Source: Stutzerimonas stutzeri TS44 (GTDB taxonomy: Bacteria > Pseudomonadota > Gammaproteobacteria > Pseudomonadales > Pseudomonadaceae). From it: a stretch of 64,000 nucleotides of DNA. Positions 26,150-35,315 of the stretch are shown one piece after another. Below the pieces are notes generated by a model. The model was not told where the DNA came from and did not search any database. It worked only from the letters and a program-made list of their open reading frames with translations. Location of the stretch: positions 56,595-120,594 of the forward strand of contig AJXE01000012.1 of the NCBI GenBank assembly GCA_000263395.1. Direction: 5' to 3'. How positions within the stretch are numbered: position 1 is the first letter of the stretch; the number at the start of each line of letters is the position of its first letter. The position numbers were made by a program, and so were the translations under genes.

Positions 26150-26167
26150 CCTGTTTTGAAAAACAGG
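26150..26167 (-). promoter_or_regulatory. hairpin covering the leader ORF ribosome site
   Basis: On the minus strand CCTGTTTTTCAAAACAGG folds into a 7-bp stem with a 4-base loop. Its 3' arm contains the start of the AGGAG Shine-Dalgarno of the leader ORF. It lies 62 bases after the FMN aptamer and may be part of the expression platform. Confidence 0.55.
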
Positions 26168-26228
26168 GCGCTACAGATCGATAGGGATGCATGACGGACG
26201 CACGGACGGCGCCATCGGAATATCCCGC

Positions 26229-26360
26229 TCTCTCTCATCCGGACTATGACCGTCGGCCCCGGAATCACACCGGGTCTGCTGACCTTGTCAGAGACAAGCG
26301 CTCGCGGGCTAGGCCGAAACCATTACCGCCGGTGGGGAATCGCACCCCGCCCTGAGAACG
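26229..26360 (-). ncRNA. FMN riboswitch (RFN element)
   Basis: Read on the minus strand the conserved RFN segments appear in order: CTCAGGGCGGGGTGCGATTC, CCCACCGGCGGTAAT, AGCCCGCGAGCG, GGTCAGCAGACCCGGTG, CCGGGGCCGACGGTCATAG and GGATGAGAGA. FMN binding should lower expression of ribE and downstream riboflavin genes. ribD lies upstream of the element and so is outside its direct control. Confidence 0.97.
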
Positions 26361-26458
26361 TTGGGCCGCTCACGGCCCGGCAGCGTTTTTAACACAAATA
26401 GCCGCAGGCGGCAGCCAGCTTGTGCGTTTGCGGCGCGAATGGCGACGAAAGCCTGGCG

Positions 26459-27565
26459 CTATCGGCCGGCGGGGCGCGCGACGATCTTCCAGTCGTCACC
26501 CACCGCGCGGATGTCGACGATCTTCAACTCGCGCGCCTCGCTCATGCGCTCCAGCGGCAGCTCCAGCAACGGACGCGCCGAGGAGCCGAGGAACTTGGCG
26601 GCCACGAAGAGCTGGTATTCGTCGATCAGCCCGAGACGGGCGAAGGCACCGACCAGCCGCGGCCCGGCTTCGAGCAGAACCTCGTTGGCGCCGCGGACGG
26701 CCAGTTCGCGCAGCAGCGCCGGCAGATCGACCCGCTCGTCGCCCAGCACCAGCGCCTCATGGCCGGCGCGGCGATAGATATCCTCGCAACCGGCTACAGC
26801 CGTGGCGACCAGCGCCGGGCCGGCCTGGAAGAACGATGCGTCCAGCGGCACGCGCAGGCGGCCATCGACCAGCACCCGCAGCGGTGGGCGTTGCAAAGCC
26901 AGCGCGGTGGTTTCCACATCCAGCCCCAGTTCGGCACCGCGTACGGTCAGCCGCGCGGCATCCATCAGCACGGTGTCGGCGCCGGTCAGCACCACGCTGG
27001 AGCGGGCGCGCAGGCGCTGCACCTCGGCGCGTGCCGCCGGACCGGTGATCCACTGGCTCTCGCCGCTGGCCATCGCCGTGCGCCCGTCCAGGCTCATCGC
27101 CAGTTTGGCGCGCACGAACGGCAGACCGCTCTCCATGCGTTTGATGAAACCGCCGTTGAGCTCGCGCGCCTCGGCTTCCAGCACGCCGCTGGCGACGTCG
27201 ATGCCCGCGCTGCGCAGCAATTGCAGGCCGCGCCCGGCGACCTGCGGATTGGGGTCCTGCATCGCCGCCACCACGCGACCGACGCCGGCCCTGACCAGCG
27301 CTTCGGCGCAGGGCGGCGTGCGCCCGTGGTGGCTGCAGGGTTCGAGGGTGACGTAGGCAGTGGCGCCGCGCGCCCGTTCACCGGCCTGGCGCAGCGCGTG
27401 GACCTCGGCATGCGGCTCGCCGGCGCGCACATGCCAGCCTTCGCCGACCAGCTCGCCAGCGGCGACGATGACGCAACCGACGCGAGGGTTCGGATGGGTC
27501 GAATACAAGCCCTTGTGCGCCAGTTGCAGCGCGCGGGCCATCCAGGCGTGATCGGCGGCGCTCAT
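26459..27565 (-). CDS. ribD: bifunctional riboflavin deaminase/reductase
   Basis: 368 residues. The N-terminal ~145 residues are a cytidine-deaminase-type zinc domain (HAEVHAL and [11 protein letters not shown] bind zinc); the C-terminal ~220 residues are the NADPH-dependent reductase ([25 protein letters not shown]). It carries out the second and third pyrimidine steps of riboflavin synthesis. Start ATG at 27565 overlaps the nrdR stop by four bases (ATGA); the longer in-frame extension runs antisense-like through nrdR and is discounted. Confidence 0.95.
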   Translation of the reverse strand: MSAADHAWMARALQLAHKGLYSTHPNPRVGCVIVAAGELVGEGWHVRAGEPHAEVHALRQAGERARGATAYVTLEPCSHHGRTPPCAEALVRAGVGRVVAAMQDPNPQVAGRGLQLLRSAGIDVASGVLEAEARELNGGFIKRMESGLPFVRAKLAMSLDGRTAMASGESQWITGPAARAEVQRLRARSSVVLTGADTVLMDAARLTVRGAELGLDVETTALALQRPPLRVLVDGRLRVPLDASFFQAGPALVATAVAGCEDIYRRAGHEALVLGDERVDLPALLRELAVRGANEVLLEAGPRLVGAFARLGLIDEYQLFVAAKFLGSSARPLLELPLERMSEARELKIVDIRAVGDDWKIVARPAGR

Positions 27566-28029
27566 TCGGACTTCGCCGGCTCGCGGGACAGCCGTTCGAT
27601 CTCCTCGCGGAACTCGTTGAGGTCCTGGAAGCGGCGGTAGACCGAAGCGAAGCGGATATAGGCGACCTCGTCGAGCTTCTGCAGCTCGGCCATCACCAGT
27701 TCGCCGAGCACCCGCGACTTGATCTCGCGCTCGCCGGTGGCGCGCAACTGGTGCTTGATGTGGGCGATGGCCGCTTCCAGGCGCTCGACACTGACCGGGC
27801 GCTTCTCCAGCGCGCGCTGCATGCCGGCGCGCAATTTCTGCTCGTCGAACGGCTGGCGGCTGCCATCGGACTTGATCAGCCGCGGCATCACCAGCTCGGC
27901 GGTTTCGAAGGTGGTGAAGCGTTCGCCGCAGGCCAGGCATTCACGGCGGCGGCGCACCTGATCGCCCTCGGCAACCAGGCGGGAATCGATGACCTTGGTG
28001 TCATGGGCACTGCAGAAGGGACAATGCAT
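27562..28029 (-). CDS. nrdR: transcriptional repressor NrdR
   Basis: 155 residues. The N-terminal zinc ribbon has Cys3, Cys6, Cys31 and Cys34 (MHCPFC ... CLACGERF) and is followed by an ATP-cone domain ([20 protein letters not shown]). NrdR senses ATP/dATP and represses ribonucleotide reductase genes. Start at [10 protein letters not shown]; the upstream Met adds residues not found in the family. It leads the nrdR-ribD pair. Confidence 0.96.
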   Translation of the reverse strand: MHCPFCSAHDTKVIDSRLVAEGDQVRRRRECLACGERFTTFETAELVMPRLIKSDGSRQPFDEQKLRAGMQRALEKRPVSVERLEAAIAHIKHQLRATGEREIKSRVLGELVMAELQKLDEVAYIRFASVYRRFQDLNEFREEIERLSREPAKSE

Positions 28030-28143
28030 GGGCGGGATTCGGTCGAACATCGGGGGCGGTCATGGTAGCGCATCCGACCGGCAAGACAAGGCGGCGGCTT
28101 TGCTGCTATACAAGCCCGATCCACCGTAGTTCTGGAGCTTTCC

Positions 28144-28566
28144 GTGCCCTTGCGTATCGCCCTCGTGCCCTTGCTGCTAAGCCTGCTGGCCGGCTGCTCG
28201 AGTTCACCGCCCGAGCCGCCTGCGCCGGTCGAGCTGAGCCGCGCGCCGCACTCCAAACTGCACAACGAACTGAGCGGCAGCCTGATCGGCGCGCCGGCCG
28301 GCAGCGATGTCGAACTGGCGCTGCTGGAGGTCGACCGCCGCGACCAGCCGGATCGCCTGCTGAGCAACGTGCAGCTCAAGGGGCGCGGCACCGAGCTGCC
28401 GTTCATCCTGCAGTTCAACCCGGATGCCTTTCCCCGCGACCAGCGCGTCGAACTGCGCGGGCGGGTAACGCGCGCCGGCCAGTTGATCATGCGCCTGCCG
28501 GCGCTGACGATCCGCAGCGCCGGCAGCCAGGCGCTCGGCCCGCTGCAACTGGTGCCCGCGCCGTGA
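28144..28566 (+). CDS. YbaY-family lipoprotein
   Basis: 140 residues from a GTG start, with GGAG seven bases upstream. The signal peptide ends in the lipobox LLAGC, so Cys18 is lipidated. The mature domain ([20 protein letters not shown]) matches the YbaY beta-sandwich family. Location is inner or outer membrane; the role is unknown. Its stop overlaps the next gene's start (GTGA), so it is translationally coupled to the methyltransferase gene. Confidence 0.87.
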   Translation: MPLRIALVPLLLSLLAGCSSSPPEPPAPVELSRAPHSKLHNELSGSLIGAPAGSDVELALLEVDRRDQPDRLLSNVQLKGRGTELPFILQFNPDAFPRDQRVELRGRVTRAGQLIMRLPALTIRSAGSQALGPLQLVPAP

Positions 28567-29228
28567 CGGCACCGGCACCACTGCAGGCGGCACTGCACGA
28601 ACTGCTCGGCGATGCCCGGCTGGTCGCCGAACCGCTGCCGGACACCGACCTGCGCCTGTGGCTGATCGATGCGGCCAACATGGACCGCGCCTTCAGCCCG
28701 GAGGAAACCCGGCGGATTCTCGAAGAGCCGCCGTACTGGTGCTTCTGCTGGGCCAGCGGCCTGGTGCTGGCGCGCTGGCTGGCCGGGCGGCCGGAATGGG
28801 TACGCGGCAAGCGCGTGCTGGATTTCGGCGCCGGCTCGGGGGTCGCCGCCATCGCCGCGGCCAAGGCTGGCGCGGCGGAAGTGGTGGCCTGCGATCTGGA
28901 CCCGCTGGCGCTCGCCGCCTGCCGGGCAAATGCCGCACTGAATGGCGTGGAGCTGCGCTACTCGGACGACTTCTTCGCCGAGGCGGATCGCTACGACCTG
29001 ATCATCGTCGCCGACGTGCTCTACGACCGCGCCAATCTGCCGCTGCTGGATCACTTCCTCAGTCGTGGCCGCGAGGCGCTGGTGGCCGATTCGCGGGTGC
29101 GCGACTTTGCCCATCCGCTGTATCGGCGCCTGGATGTGCTGGACGCCTGCACCTGGCCCGATCTGGCCGAGCCGGCCGAATTCCGCCGGGTCAGCCTGTA
29201 TCACGCGGCCCGGCAGCCGCAGCCATGA
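28563..29228 (+). CDS. class I SAM-dependent methyltransferase (PrmA/Nnt1-like)
   Basis: 221 residues from a GTG start overlapping the lipoprotein stop. The SAM-binding motif [19 protein letters not shown] and acidic [10 protein letters not shown] are clear; [15 protein letters not shown] matches the lysine protein methyltransferase group. It probably methylates a protein side chain (family ETFB-like/Nnt1), but the target is not known. Its stop overlaps the thpR ATG (ATGA), so three genes form one coupled unit. Confidence 0.85.
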   Translation: MTAPAPLQAALHELLGDARLVAEPLPDTDLRLWLIDAANMDRAFSPEETRRILEEPPYWCFCWASGLVLARWLAGRPEWVRGKRVLDFGAGSGVAAIAAAKAGAAEVVACDLDPLALAACRANAALNGVELRYSDDFFAEADRYDLIIVADVLYDRANLPLLDHFLSRGREALVADSRVRDFAHPLYRRLDVLDACTWPDLAEPAEFRRVSLYHAARQPQP

Positions 29229-29782
29229 GTGCCGGCGGCTCCCTGCGCCTGTTCTTCGCTCTGCCCTGCCCGCCCGCGCAGGCCGCTGCCATCTGCACCT
29301 GGCGCGACGGGCTGGCGCTGGACGGTCGCCCGGTGCCGGCGCAGAACCTGCACCTGACCCTGGCCTTTCTCGGCGCGCAGCCGACCAGCCGCCTCGAAGA
29401 GCTGACGCGGCTGGCGGCCGGTCTCGACTGCCCGGCATTCGCGCTGAGGCTGGACCGGCTGGCGACCATCGGCAAGGGCTTCATCTGCCTGCTGCCCAGC
29501 GCCGCGCCACCGGCGCTGGACTACCTGGTCGCCGCGCTGCGCGCGCAGTTGGCCACGCAGGGGCTGGTGCCCGACAGCCGGCCGTTCCTGCCACACCTGA
29601 CGCTGACGCGCCACGCCCACGAGCGAGCGCACGGGCACAGCCCGGCGTTCGCCTGGACGGTGGATCGCTTCGTGCTGTTCGTCTCGGAAACTACCGCGCA
29701 GGGCGCGCGCTATCGCGAGCTGGGCAGCTGGCCGCTGCGTGAATCCGGGACGACCGATATGGCCGCCCCGGATCGGGGCTGA
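29225..29782 (+). CDS. thpR: RNA 2',3'-cyclic phosphodiesterase (2H family)
   Basis: 185 residues. Two HxTx motifs, HLTL at His43 and HLTL at His124, define the 2H phosphoesterase active site. It opens 2',3'-cyclic phosphate ends of RNA and can show 2'-5' RNA ligase activity in vitro. Start ATG at 29225 overlaps the preceding stop. It ends immediately next to the convergent tsuB stop with no gap. Confidence 0.92.
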   Translation: MSAGGSLRLFFALPCPPAQAAAICTWRDGLALDGRPVPAQNLHLTLAFLGAQPTSRLEELTRLAAGLDCPAFALRLDRLATIGKGFICLLPSAAPPALDYLVAALRAQLATQGLVPDSRPFLPHLTLTRHAHERAHGHSPAFAWTVDRFVLFVSETTAQGARYRELGSWPLRESGTTDMAAPDRG

Positions 29783-30022
29783 TCAGGCGGGGATTTCGAT
29801 CAGGAAACGGAACAGCGAGCCGTGCTGTTCCACGCTCAGGCAGTTGTAGCCCTTGGCGCGGGTGTCTTCCGGGATACCGTTGACCGACTGCGAGCAATCG
29901 GTGACCACTTCCAGCAACTGCCCCGGCTGCATGGTCGCCAGGGTTTCCAGCGTGGCGATGGCGTTGTACGGGCAATGCTCGCCGCGCAGATCAAGCGAGA
30001 GATTCGGTTTGGCCTGGCTCAC
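29783..30022 (-). CDS. tsuB: TusA-like sulfur-carrier protein, thiosulfate uptake partner (YeeD)
   Basis: 79 residues with a single active Cys17 in the EHCPYN motif; the second proline of the usual CPxP is replaced by Asn in this subfamily. The fold is TusA/SirA-like. It pairs with the YeeE transporter and probably receives sulfur from imported thiosulfate. A GTG start at 30022 lies inside the end of tsuA (32-base overlap), with AAGAGGAG upstream, so the two are coupled. Confidence 0.87.
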   Translation of the reverse strand: MSQAKPNLSLDLRGEHCPYNAIATLETLATMQPGQLLEVVTDCSQSVNGIPEDTRAKGYNCLSVEQHGSLFRFLIEIPA

Positions 30023-31217
30023 GGGCAGGACTCCTCTTGGTTTGGAAACGTTTGGCGTTCAGATGCACCAGCAGCATGGCCACGGCCAGGCCGGCAAAGG
30101 TCAGCATCAGGCCGCTGGTAGGGCCGAAGCTTTCCAGCAGGTTGACCTTCGGATAGGGCAGCGCCAGCGTCGAGCCCAGCTCGTCCCAGTACACCGCCAC
30201 CAGCGTGCCGCCGATGACGTTGCCGACGCCGACCACCCAGAAGTGCACCTGCCCTTCCATCGCGCGGTACATCCAGCCGGTCTCGCAGCCGCCGGCCAGC
30301 ACGATACCGATGCCGAACAGCAGGCCGCCGATGATCGCATTCGGCCCCATCCAGAAAATCTTCGGGCTCGCGCCCAGGGCGATCGCGCCGAACGTGCCGA
30401 CACAGGCCACCGCCATGCCCAGCAGGATGCCGTAGGCGGCGCGGGTGCGGCCGGTGGTCCACAGGTCGCGCGCGGCGCTGGTGAAGCAGATCTGCGCGCG
30501 CTCGATCAGCCCGCCGAACAGCAGGCCGAACAGCACCGCCATGCCGAGCACCAGCGAGGCATCGAAGCGCCAGGCGGCAAAGCCGATCGCCAGCACGGCA
30601 ACGGCCACGCCGAGGCGCGCCTGCAGCGCGGCGCGGCGCCGGGTGCCCTCGACGTCGCCGAACAGCGAGCTGGCCTGGCTACCGACTTTCAGCGGCGTAC
30701 GCAGCCAGGGCAGCAGGCAGATCTTCACGCCGATCCAGGCGCCGCCGACCGTCGCCAGCATGAACGCCCAGGCGTGCAGCGAGAACATCGGAATCCCGGT
30801 GAAGAACGCCGCCAGGTTGCAGCCCATCGCCAGGCGCGCGCCGAAGCCGGCGATGACGCCGCCGATCAGCCCCTGCACCAGGCGCCGCTTGCTGGTCGGC
30901 CAGCGCAGGCTGACGTTGTTCGCCCACAGCGCCGCGCACAGCGCGCCGAGCAGCATGCCGATGATCATCACGCCATCGACGCGATCGAGCGGCGTGCCGG
31001 CCAGGCCGATCAGTTTGAAGTAGCTCCACTGCTCGGGCGTATAGCCGAACCAGGACAGCACGTGACCACCCCAGCGGGTGAATTCGCCGGTGACGGCCCA
31101 GAAGGTTCCGGTGATGGCGAAGTAGTAGGCGGACGCGACGCCCAGCGCGACGAGCGCGGGCAAAGGCGACCAGAAGCGAACGAGATAGCGCTCCCGGAAG
31201 TCGGACAGAACGGACAT
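29991..31217 (-). CDS. tsuA: YeeE/YedE-family thiosulfate transporter
   Basis: 408 residues, about nine or more hydrophobic helices. Conserved cysteines typical of TsuA/YeeE are present in AMGCNLAAFF, ERAQICFTSAARD and AGGCETGWMYR. The family passes thiosulfate through the inner membrane by relay on these cysteines. Start at MSVLSDFRER with AAAGGAG upstream; the 41-residue in-frame extension is discounted. Followed by tsuB. Nothing in the nearby genes shows which sulfur pathway it serves. Confidence 0.9.
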   Translation of the reverse strand: MSVLSDFRERYLVRFWSPLPALVALGVASAYYFAITGTFWAVTGEFTRWGGHVLSWFGYTPEQWSYFKLIGLAGTPLDRVDGVMIIGMLLGALCAALWANNVSLRWPTSKRRLVQGLIGGVIAGFGARLAMGCNLAAFFTGIPMFSLHAWAFMLATVGGAWIGVKICLLPWLRTPLKVGSQASSLFGDVEGTRRRAALQARLGVAVAVLAIGFAAWRFDASLVLGMAVLFGLLFGGLIERAQICFTSAARDLWTTGRTRAAYGILLGMAVACVGTFGAIALGASPKIFWMGPNAIIGGLLFGIGIVLAGGCETGWMYRAMEGQVHFWVVGVGNVIGGTLVAVYWDELGSTLALPYPKVNLLESFGPTSGLMLTFAGLAVAMLLVHLNAKRFQTKRSPAREPGQTESLA

Positions 31218-31384
31218 CGATGACTCCTTTTGCGCGACTGCAATCGCCGCACCAAGAAAAGGGGACGCAAGTATAGGGGCCACTACGCGTTTCGTCGCGT
31301 CGCATCGCCCGCCCTTGCTTCCCGCACCCGGCGTCCCCACTTAACATGCCGAGCTTTCACGTCTTTCGCCGCCCGAGAATCCCG

Positions 31385-32254
31385 ATGAGCCAGACGCCTT
31401 ACATCTTCGATGTCACCACCGCCAGCTTCGAACAGCTGGTGCTCGAAAACTCCTTCCACAAGCCGGTGCTGGTCGACTTCTGGGCCGAGTGGTGCGCGCC
31501 ATGCAAGGCGCTGATGCCGCTGCTGGCGAAGATCGCCGAGGAATACCAGGGCGAGCTGCTGCTGGCCAAGGTCAACTGCGACGTCGAACAGGACATCGTC
31601 GCCCGCTTCGGCATCCGCAGCCTGCCCACCGTGGTGCTGTTCAAGGACGGCCAGCCGGTCGACGGCTTCGCCGGCGCACAGCCGGAGTCGGCCATCCGCA
31701 CCCTGCTCGAACCGCATGTGCAGGCGCCGGCCACCCCGCAGGGCGATCTGCTGGAAAGCGCGCAGGCGGCGTTTGCCGAGGGTCGTTTCGCCGAGGCCGA
31801 AGCGCAGCTGCAGCAACTGCTCGGCGAAGACAACGAGAACGCCGCGGGGCTGATTCTCTACGCCCGCTGCCTGGCCGAACGCGGCGAGTTGGGCGAGGCG
31901 CAAACCGTGCTCGATGCGGTGAAAGGCGACGAGCACAAGCAGGCGCTGGCCGGCGCGCGTGCGCAGCTGACCTTCCTGCACCAGGCCGGCGACCTGCCGG
32001 ACGCCGCCACGCTCAAGAGCCGCCTGGCGCACGACGGCGCGGATGACGAGGCCGCCTACCAGCTGGTCATCCAGCAGCTCGCCCGCCAGCAGTACGAAGC
32101 CGCGCTCGACGGCCTGCTCAAGCTGTTCGTGCGCAACCGTAGCTACGCCGACGGTTTGCCGCACAAGACGCTGCTGCAGGTCTTCGATCTGCTCGGCGGC
32201 GACCATCCGCTGGTCACGCTGTACCGCCGCAAGCTGTACCAGGCGATCTACTGA
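31385..32254 (+). CDS. cnoX: thioredoxin-domain co-chaperone CnoX (YbbN)
   Basis: 289 residues. An N-terminal thioredoxin domain with active site WCAPCK (residues 36-41) and a C-terminal tetratricopeptide-like helical half (QAAFAEGRFAEAEAQLQQLL). The domain order matches CnoX/YbbN, which holds unfolded clients for GroEL and DnaK under oxidative stress. Unlike E. coli CnoX it has both active cysteines, so redox activity is likely. Start at MSQTPYIFDV. Convergent with the next small gene. Confidence 0.9.
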   Translation: MSQTPYIFDVTTASFEQLVLENSFHKPVLVDFWAEWCAPCKALMPLLAKIAEEYQGELLLAKVNCDVEQDIVARFGIRSLPTVVLFKDGQPVDGFAGAQPESAIRTLLEPHVQAPATPQGDLLESAQAAFAEGRFAEAEAQLQQLLGEDNENAAGLILYARCLAERGELGEAQTVLDAVKGDEHKQALAGARAQLTFLHQAGDLPDAATLKSRLAHDGADDEAAYQLVIQQLARQQYEAALDGLLKLFVRNRSYADGLPHKTLLQVFDLLGGDHPLVTLYRRKLYQAIY

Positions 32255-32258
32255 GCCG

Positions 32259-32612
32259 TCAGGACGCCGGGCAGCCTTCGCCGATCCAGTGGTAGCTCGC
32301 GGTATCCGCGCCGTTCTCGACCCGCACCTGATCGCAGTGGCGCAGCCGCACCAGCAGGCGCTTGGCCATCGACGCGCTGCCGGTCAGCGCCTCCAGCTCG
32401 GCGAACAGCTCCGGGCCATCGAGCCGGCCGGCGCTACGCAGGCGTTCGCGCGCGATATGCCACAGGCTGTCGTCGGTAGCCGGCGCGCTCTCGGTGGCGC
32501 GCTCGCCCGGCGCCAAAGGCAGATTGCGCGCCAGCTGCGCCCAGTCCTGCTCGTCCAGTTCGATGTTCAGTTCGACCGGCCACTCGCCGATATGTCCACG
32601 GATACGAATCAT
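32259..32612 (-). CDS. conserved hypothetical protein
   Basis: 117 residues starting MIRIRGHIGEWPVELNIELD with a GGAG-like site in CGAAGGAGAGC upstream. Acidic, no signal peptide and no membrane helix. The middle (DDSLWHIARERLRSAGRLDG) is helical and the end (VRLRHCDQVRVENG) looks like a small winged-helix-like fold. I do not recognise a named family. It is convergent with cnoX (4-base gap) and divergent from the zinc locus. Confidence 0.7.
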   Translation of the reverse strand: MIRIRGHIGEWPVELNIELDEQDWAQLARNLPLAPGERATESAPATDDSLWHIARERLRSAGRLDGPELFAELEALTGSASMAKRLLVRLRHCDQVRVENGADTASYHWIGEGCPAS

Positions 32613-32684
32613 GCTGCTCTCCTTCGGTCGCGGCAGGGCATGCTCCCATGACCCCGGTGAGCTGGCCAGTCGACGCAAAAAAGC

Positions 32685-32697
32685 GTTATAACGTAAC
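32685..32697. promoter_or_regulatory. Zur-like operator before the zinc locus
   Basis: GTTATAACGTAAC is a near-palindrome resembling the core of gammaproteobacterial Zur boxes (GTTATAAC type). It lies 26 bases before the ATG at 32723 and contains a TATAAC that could be the -10. The downstream His-rich DUF2796 protein and ABC genes fit zinc control. Confidence 0.65.
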
Positions 32698-32722
32698 CAC
32701 CCCTCGATTTCCGGATTCGACC

Positions 32723-33328
32723 ATGCGCCCGCTGCTGCTCGCCCTGCCATTCGTTCTGCTGCCTTTCAGTTACAGCCAAGCACAGGACGCCCACGACCAC
32801 CACGAACACGCTGTCGCCGCCAGCCTGGGCGCCCACGAGCACGGCACCGCTCACCTCGACGCGGCGCTGGACGGCAACACTCTGGAGCTGGCGCTGCGCA
32901 GCCCGGCGGCGAATCTGCTGGGCTTCGAGCACGCCCCGGCCAGCGCGGCGGATGAAGCGCAGGTGGCGCACACGCGCCAGCAGCTGGAACAGCCGCTGGC
33001 GCTGTTCGGCCTGCCGGCAGCCGCCGCTTGCGACGTCAGCGAACAGGAACTGCAGGGCGACCTGCTGGGCAGCGCGCACGCCGGCTATCAGCGCCGCGAT
33101 GGCGACGCCGCGCCCAGTGGACCCGCCGCCCCGCGCACGGATGGGCACAGCGACATCGAAGCGCGCTACCGGCTCGACTGCCGCCATCCCGAGGCGCTGC
33201 AGGCACTGGATCTGCGCACGCTGTTCGAGCGTTTTCCGGCAACCGAGCAGATTCAGGTCCAGCTGATCGGCCCGCGCGGCCAGCAGGGCGCCGAGCTGAC
33301 GCCGGACCACGCGCAGCTGCCGTTCTGA
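32723..33328 (+). CDS. histidine-rich periplasmic zinc-binding protein (DUF2796/ZrgA-like)
   Basis: 201 residues with a signal peptide (about 1-21). The mature N-terminus is His-rich (AHDHHEHAV then AHEHGTAHL), and the remainder matches DUF2796. It resembles PA4063 of P. aeruginosa, as I recall, which is Zur-controlled and binds zinc. It likely delivers zinc to the ABC transporter encoded by the next two genes. Start ATG at 32723; the stop overlaps the next start (TGATG). Confidence 0.85.
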   Translation: MRPLLLALPFVLLPFSYSQAQDAHDHHEHAVAASLGAHEHGTAHLDAALDGNTLELALRSPAANLLGFEHAPASAADEAQVAHTRQQLEQPLALFGLPAAAACDVSEQELQGDLLGSAHAGYQRRDGDAAPSGPAAPRTDGHSDIEARYRLDCRHPEALQALDLRTLFERFPATEQIQVQLIGPRGQQGAELTPDHAQLPF

Positions 33329-34038
33329 TGTCAGCCTCCGATCTGCTCGAGCTCGACGACCTCGGCTTCGCCTGGCCCGGCCAAGCCGAGCTGCTGGACA
33401 TTCCCCGCTTCCGCCTGGCGCGCGGCGAAAGCCTGTTCCTCAAGGGGCCGTCCGGCAGCGGCAAGACCACCCTGCTCGGACTGATCGGCGGTGTGCAACG
33501 CGCCGGCCGCGGCAGCGTGCGCCTGCTCGGCGAAGACCTCGGCCGCCTGTCCGCCGGTGCGCGCGACCGTTTTCGCGTCGATCACACCGGTTACATCTTC
33601 CAGCAGTTCAACCTGCTGCCGTTCCTGCCGGTGCACGAGAATGTCTGCCTGCCCTGCCGCTTCTCGCGGTTACGTGCGGGCCGGGCGATCCAGCGCCACG
33701 GCGGCCTGCCCCAGGCGGCGGCGGCGCTGCTCGAACAGCTGGGCCTGCCGGCGACACTGCTGGCGCGACGTGCCGATACGCTGTCCATCGGCCAGCAGCA
33801 GCGGGTCGCCGCCGCACGCGCACTGATCGGCCAGCCCGAGCTGGTGATCGCCGACGAGCCGACCTCGGCGCTGGACACCGACAGCCGCGGCGCCTTCCTC
33901 GACCTGCTGTTCAGCGAATGTCGCGCCGCCGGGGCCAGTCTGCTGTTCGTCAGCCACGACCAGAGCCTGGCACCGCACTTCGACCGCAGCCTGACGCTGG
34001 CCGAACTCAACCGCGCCGCGCGCGTTGCGGAGGTCTGA
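33328..34038 (+). CDS. ABC transporter ATP-binding protein (MacB/LolD type)
   Basis: 236 residues. Walker A GPSGSGKTTLL (about residues 42-52), Q-loop YIFQQFNLL, signature LSIGQQQRVAAAR (a degenerate LSGGQ), Walker B LVIADEP and H-loop VSHD are all present. This subfamily energises FtsX-like permeases. It powers the permease encoded next; together they match PA4064-PA4065 of the zinc-responsive locus. Whether it moves zinc or a carrier is unproven. Confidence 0.88.
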   Translation: MSASDLLELDDLGFAWPGQAELLDIPRFRLARGESLFLKGPSGSGKTTLLGLIGGVQRAGRGSVRLLGEDLGRLSAGARDRFRVDHTGYIFQQFNLLPFLPVHENVCLPCRFSRLRAGRAIQRHGGLPQAAAALLEQLGLPATLLARRADTLSIGQQQRVAAARALIGQPELVIADEPTSALDTDSRGAFLDLLFSECRAAGASLLFVSHDQSLAPHFDRSLTLAELNRAARVAEV

Positions 34039-34041
34039 GGC

Positions 34042-35307
34042 ATGTATCTGCTGCGCCTGGCGCTGGCGAGCCTGAACAACCGCCGCTTCACCGCCCTGCT
34101 CACGGTGTTCGCCATCGCGCTGTCGGTGTGCCTGCTGCTCGCCGTCGAGCGGGTACGCAGCGAGACGCGCGCCAGTTTCGCCAGCACCATCAGCGGCACC
34201 GACCTGATCGTCGGCGCGCGCTCCGGCTCGGTGAATCTGCTGCTGTACTCGGTATTTCGCATCGGCAACGCCACCAACAACATCCGCTGGGACAGCTATC
34301 AGCAGCTCGCCGGCCACCCACAGGTCAAGTGGGCGATCCCGCTCTCGCTGGGCGACTCGCACCGCGGCTACCGCGTGCTGGGCACCAGCCCGGCGTATTT
34401 CCAGCATTACCGCTACGGCCGCCAGCAGCCGCTGCGACTGGTCGCGGGTCGCGCGTTTGCCGACGATCCATTCGAGGTGGTGCTCGGCGCCGAAGTCGCG
34501 CAGAGCCTCGGCTACCGGCTGGACGAGCGGATCGTGCTGGCGCATGGTGTGGCCAAGGTCAGCCTGGTGCAGCATGACGACAAGCCGTTCCGCGTGGTCG
34601 GCATCCTGCGCCGCACCGGCACGCCGGTAGACCGCACGCTGCACATCAACCTCGCCGGCATGGAGGCGCTGCATGTCGACTGGCGCGGCGGCGTGCCCGC
34701 CCGCGGCGCCGGGCGGGTGAGCGCCGAGCAGGCGCGCGCGCTCGACCTGCAGCCACAGCAGATCACCGCCGTGCTGCTCGGCCTGAACAGCCGGATCGCC
34801 ACCTTCGCTCTGCAGCGCGAGATCAACCAGTATCGCGGCGAGCCGCTGCTGGCGGTGTTGCCCGGCGTGGCGCTGCAGGAGCTCTGGGGCCTGATGGGCA
34901 CCGCCGAACAGGCGCTGCTGGTGGTCTCGCTGTTCGTCGTGCTGACCGGGCTGATCGGCATGCTCACCGCGATTCTCACCAGTCTCAACGAGCGCCGCCG
35001 GGAGATGGCGATTCTGCGTTCGGTGGGTGCGCGGCCCTGGCACATCGCCGGGCTGCTGGTGATCGAGGCCTTCGCCCTGGCGCTGGCCGGCGCGGTATTC
35101 GGACTGGCGCTGCTGTATCTCGGCATCGCCGTGGCGCAGGCGCCGCTGCAGCAGCATTACGGCCTGTATCTGCCATTCGGCTGGCCGAGCGGCTATGAAT
35201 GGCGCCTGCTCGGCGCAATCCTGCTGGCAGCCGTGCTGATGGGCGCGGTGCCCGCCTGGCGCGCCTATCGCCAGTCGCTGGCCGACGGCCTGTCGATCAG
35301 AGTGTGA
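34042..35307 (+). CDS. FtsX/MacB-type ABC permease
   Basis: 421 residues. One N-terminal helix (about 15-35), a large periplasmic domain and three C-terminal helices (about 290-310, 337-360 and 390-410), the FtsX topology. The Ser/Thr-rich periplasmic part is typical of MacB-like core domains. Begins 3 bases after the ATPase stop. Acts with the ATPase and the His-rich protein, probably in zinc uptake or in shuttling it from the periplasm. Confidence 0.85.
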   Translation: MYLLRLALASLNNRRFTALLTVFAIALSVCLLLAVERVRSETRASFASTISGTDLIVGARSGSVNLLLYSVFRIGNATNNIRWDSYQQLAGHPQVKWAIPLSLGDSHRGYRVLGTSPAYFQHYRYGRQQPLRLVAGRAFADDPFEVVLGAEVAQSLGYRLDERIVLAHGVAKVSLVQHDDKPFRVVGILRRTGTPVDRTLHINLAGMEALHVDWRGGVPARGAGRVSAEQARALDLQPQQITAVLLGLNSRIATFALQREINQYRGEPLLAVLPGVALQELWGLMGTAEQALLVVSLFVVLTGLIGMLTAILTSLNERRREMAILRSVGARPWHIAGLLVIEAFALALAGAVFGLALLYLGIAVAQAPLQQHYGLYLPFGWPSGYEWRLLGAILLAAVLMGAVPAWRAYRQSLADGLSIRV

Positions 35308-35315
35308 GGAATTCC

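Noticed and set aside
26361..26400. GC hairpin followed by TTTTT on the plus strand near 26364-26391
   Set aside because: No plus-strand gene ends here, so it is not called a terminator; it may be part of the leader before the FMN aptamer.
29853..31223. 456-codon plus-strand frame opposite tsuA
   Set aside because: Gln/Ala/Arg-rich with no domain; the minus frame has the membrane helices and conserved cysteines.
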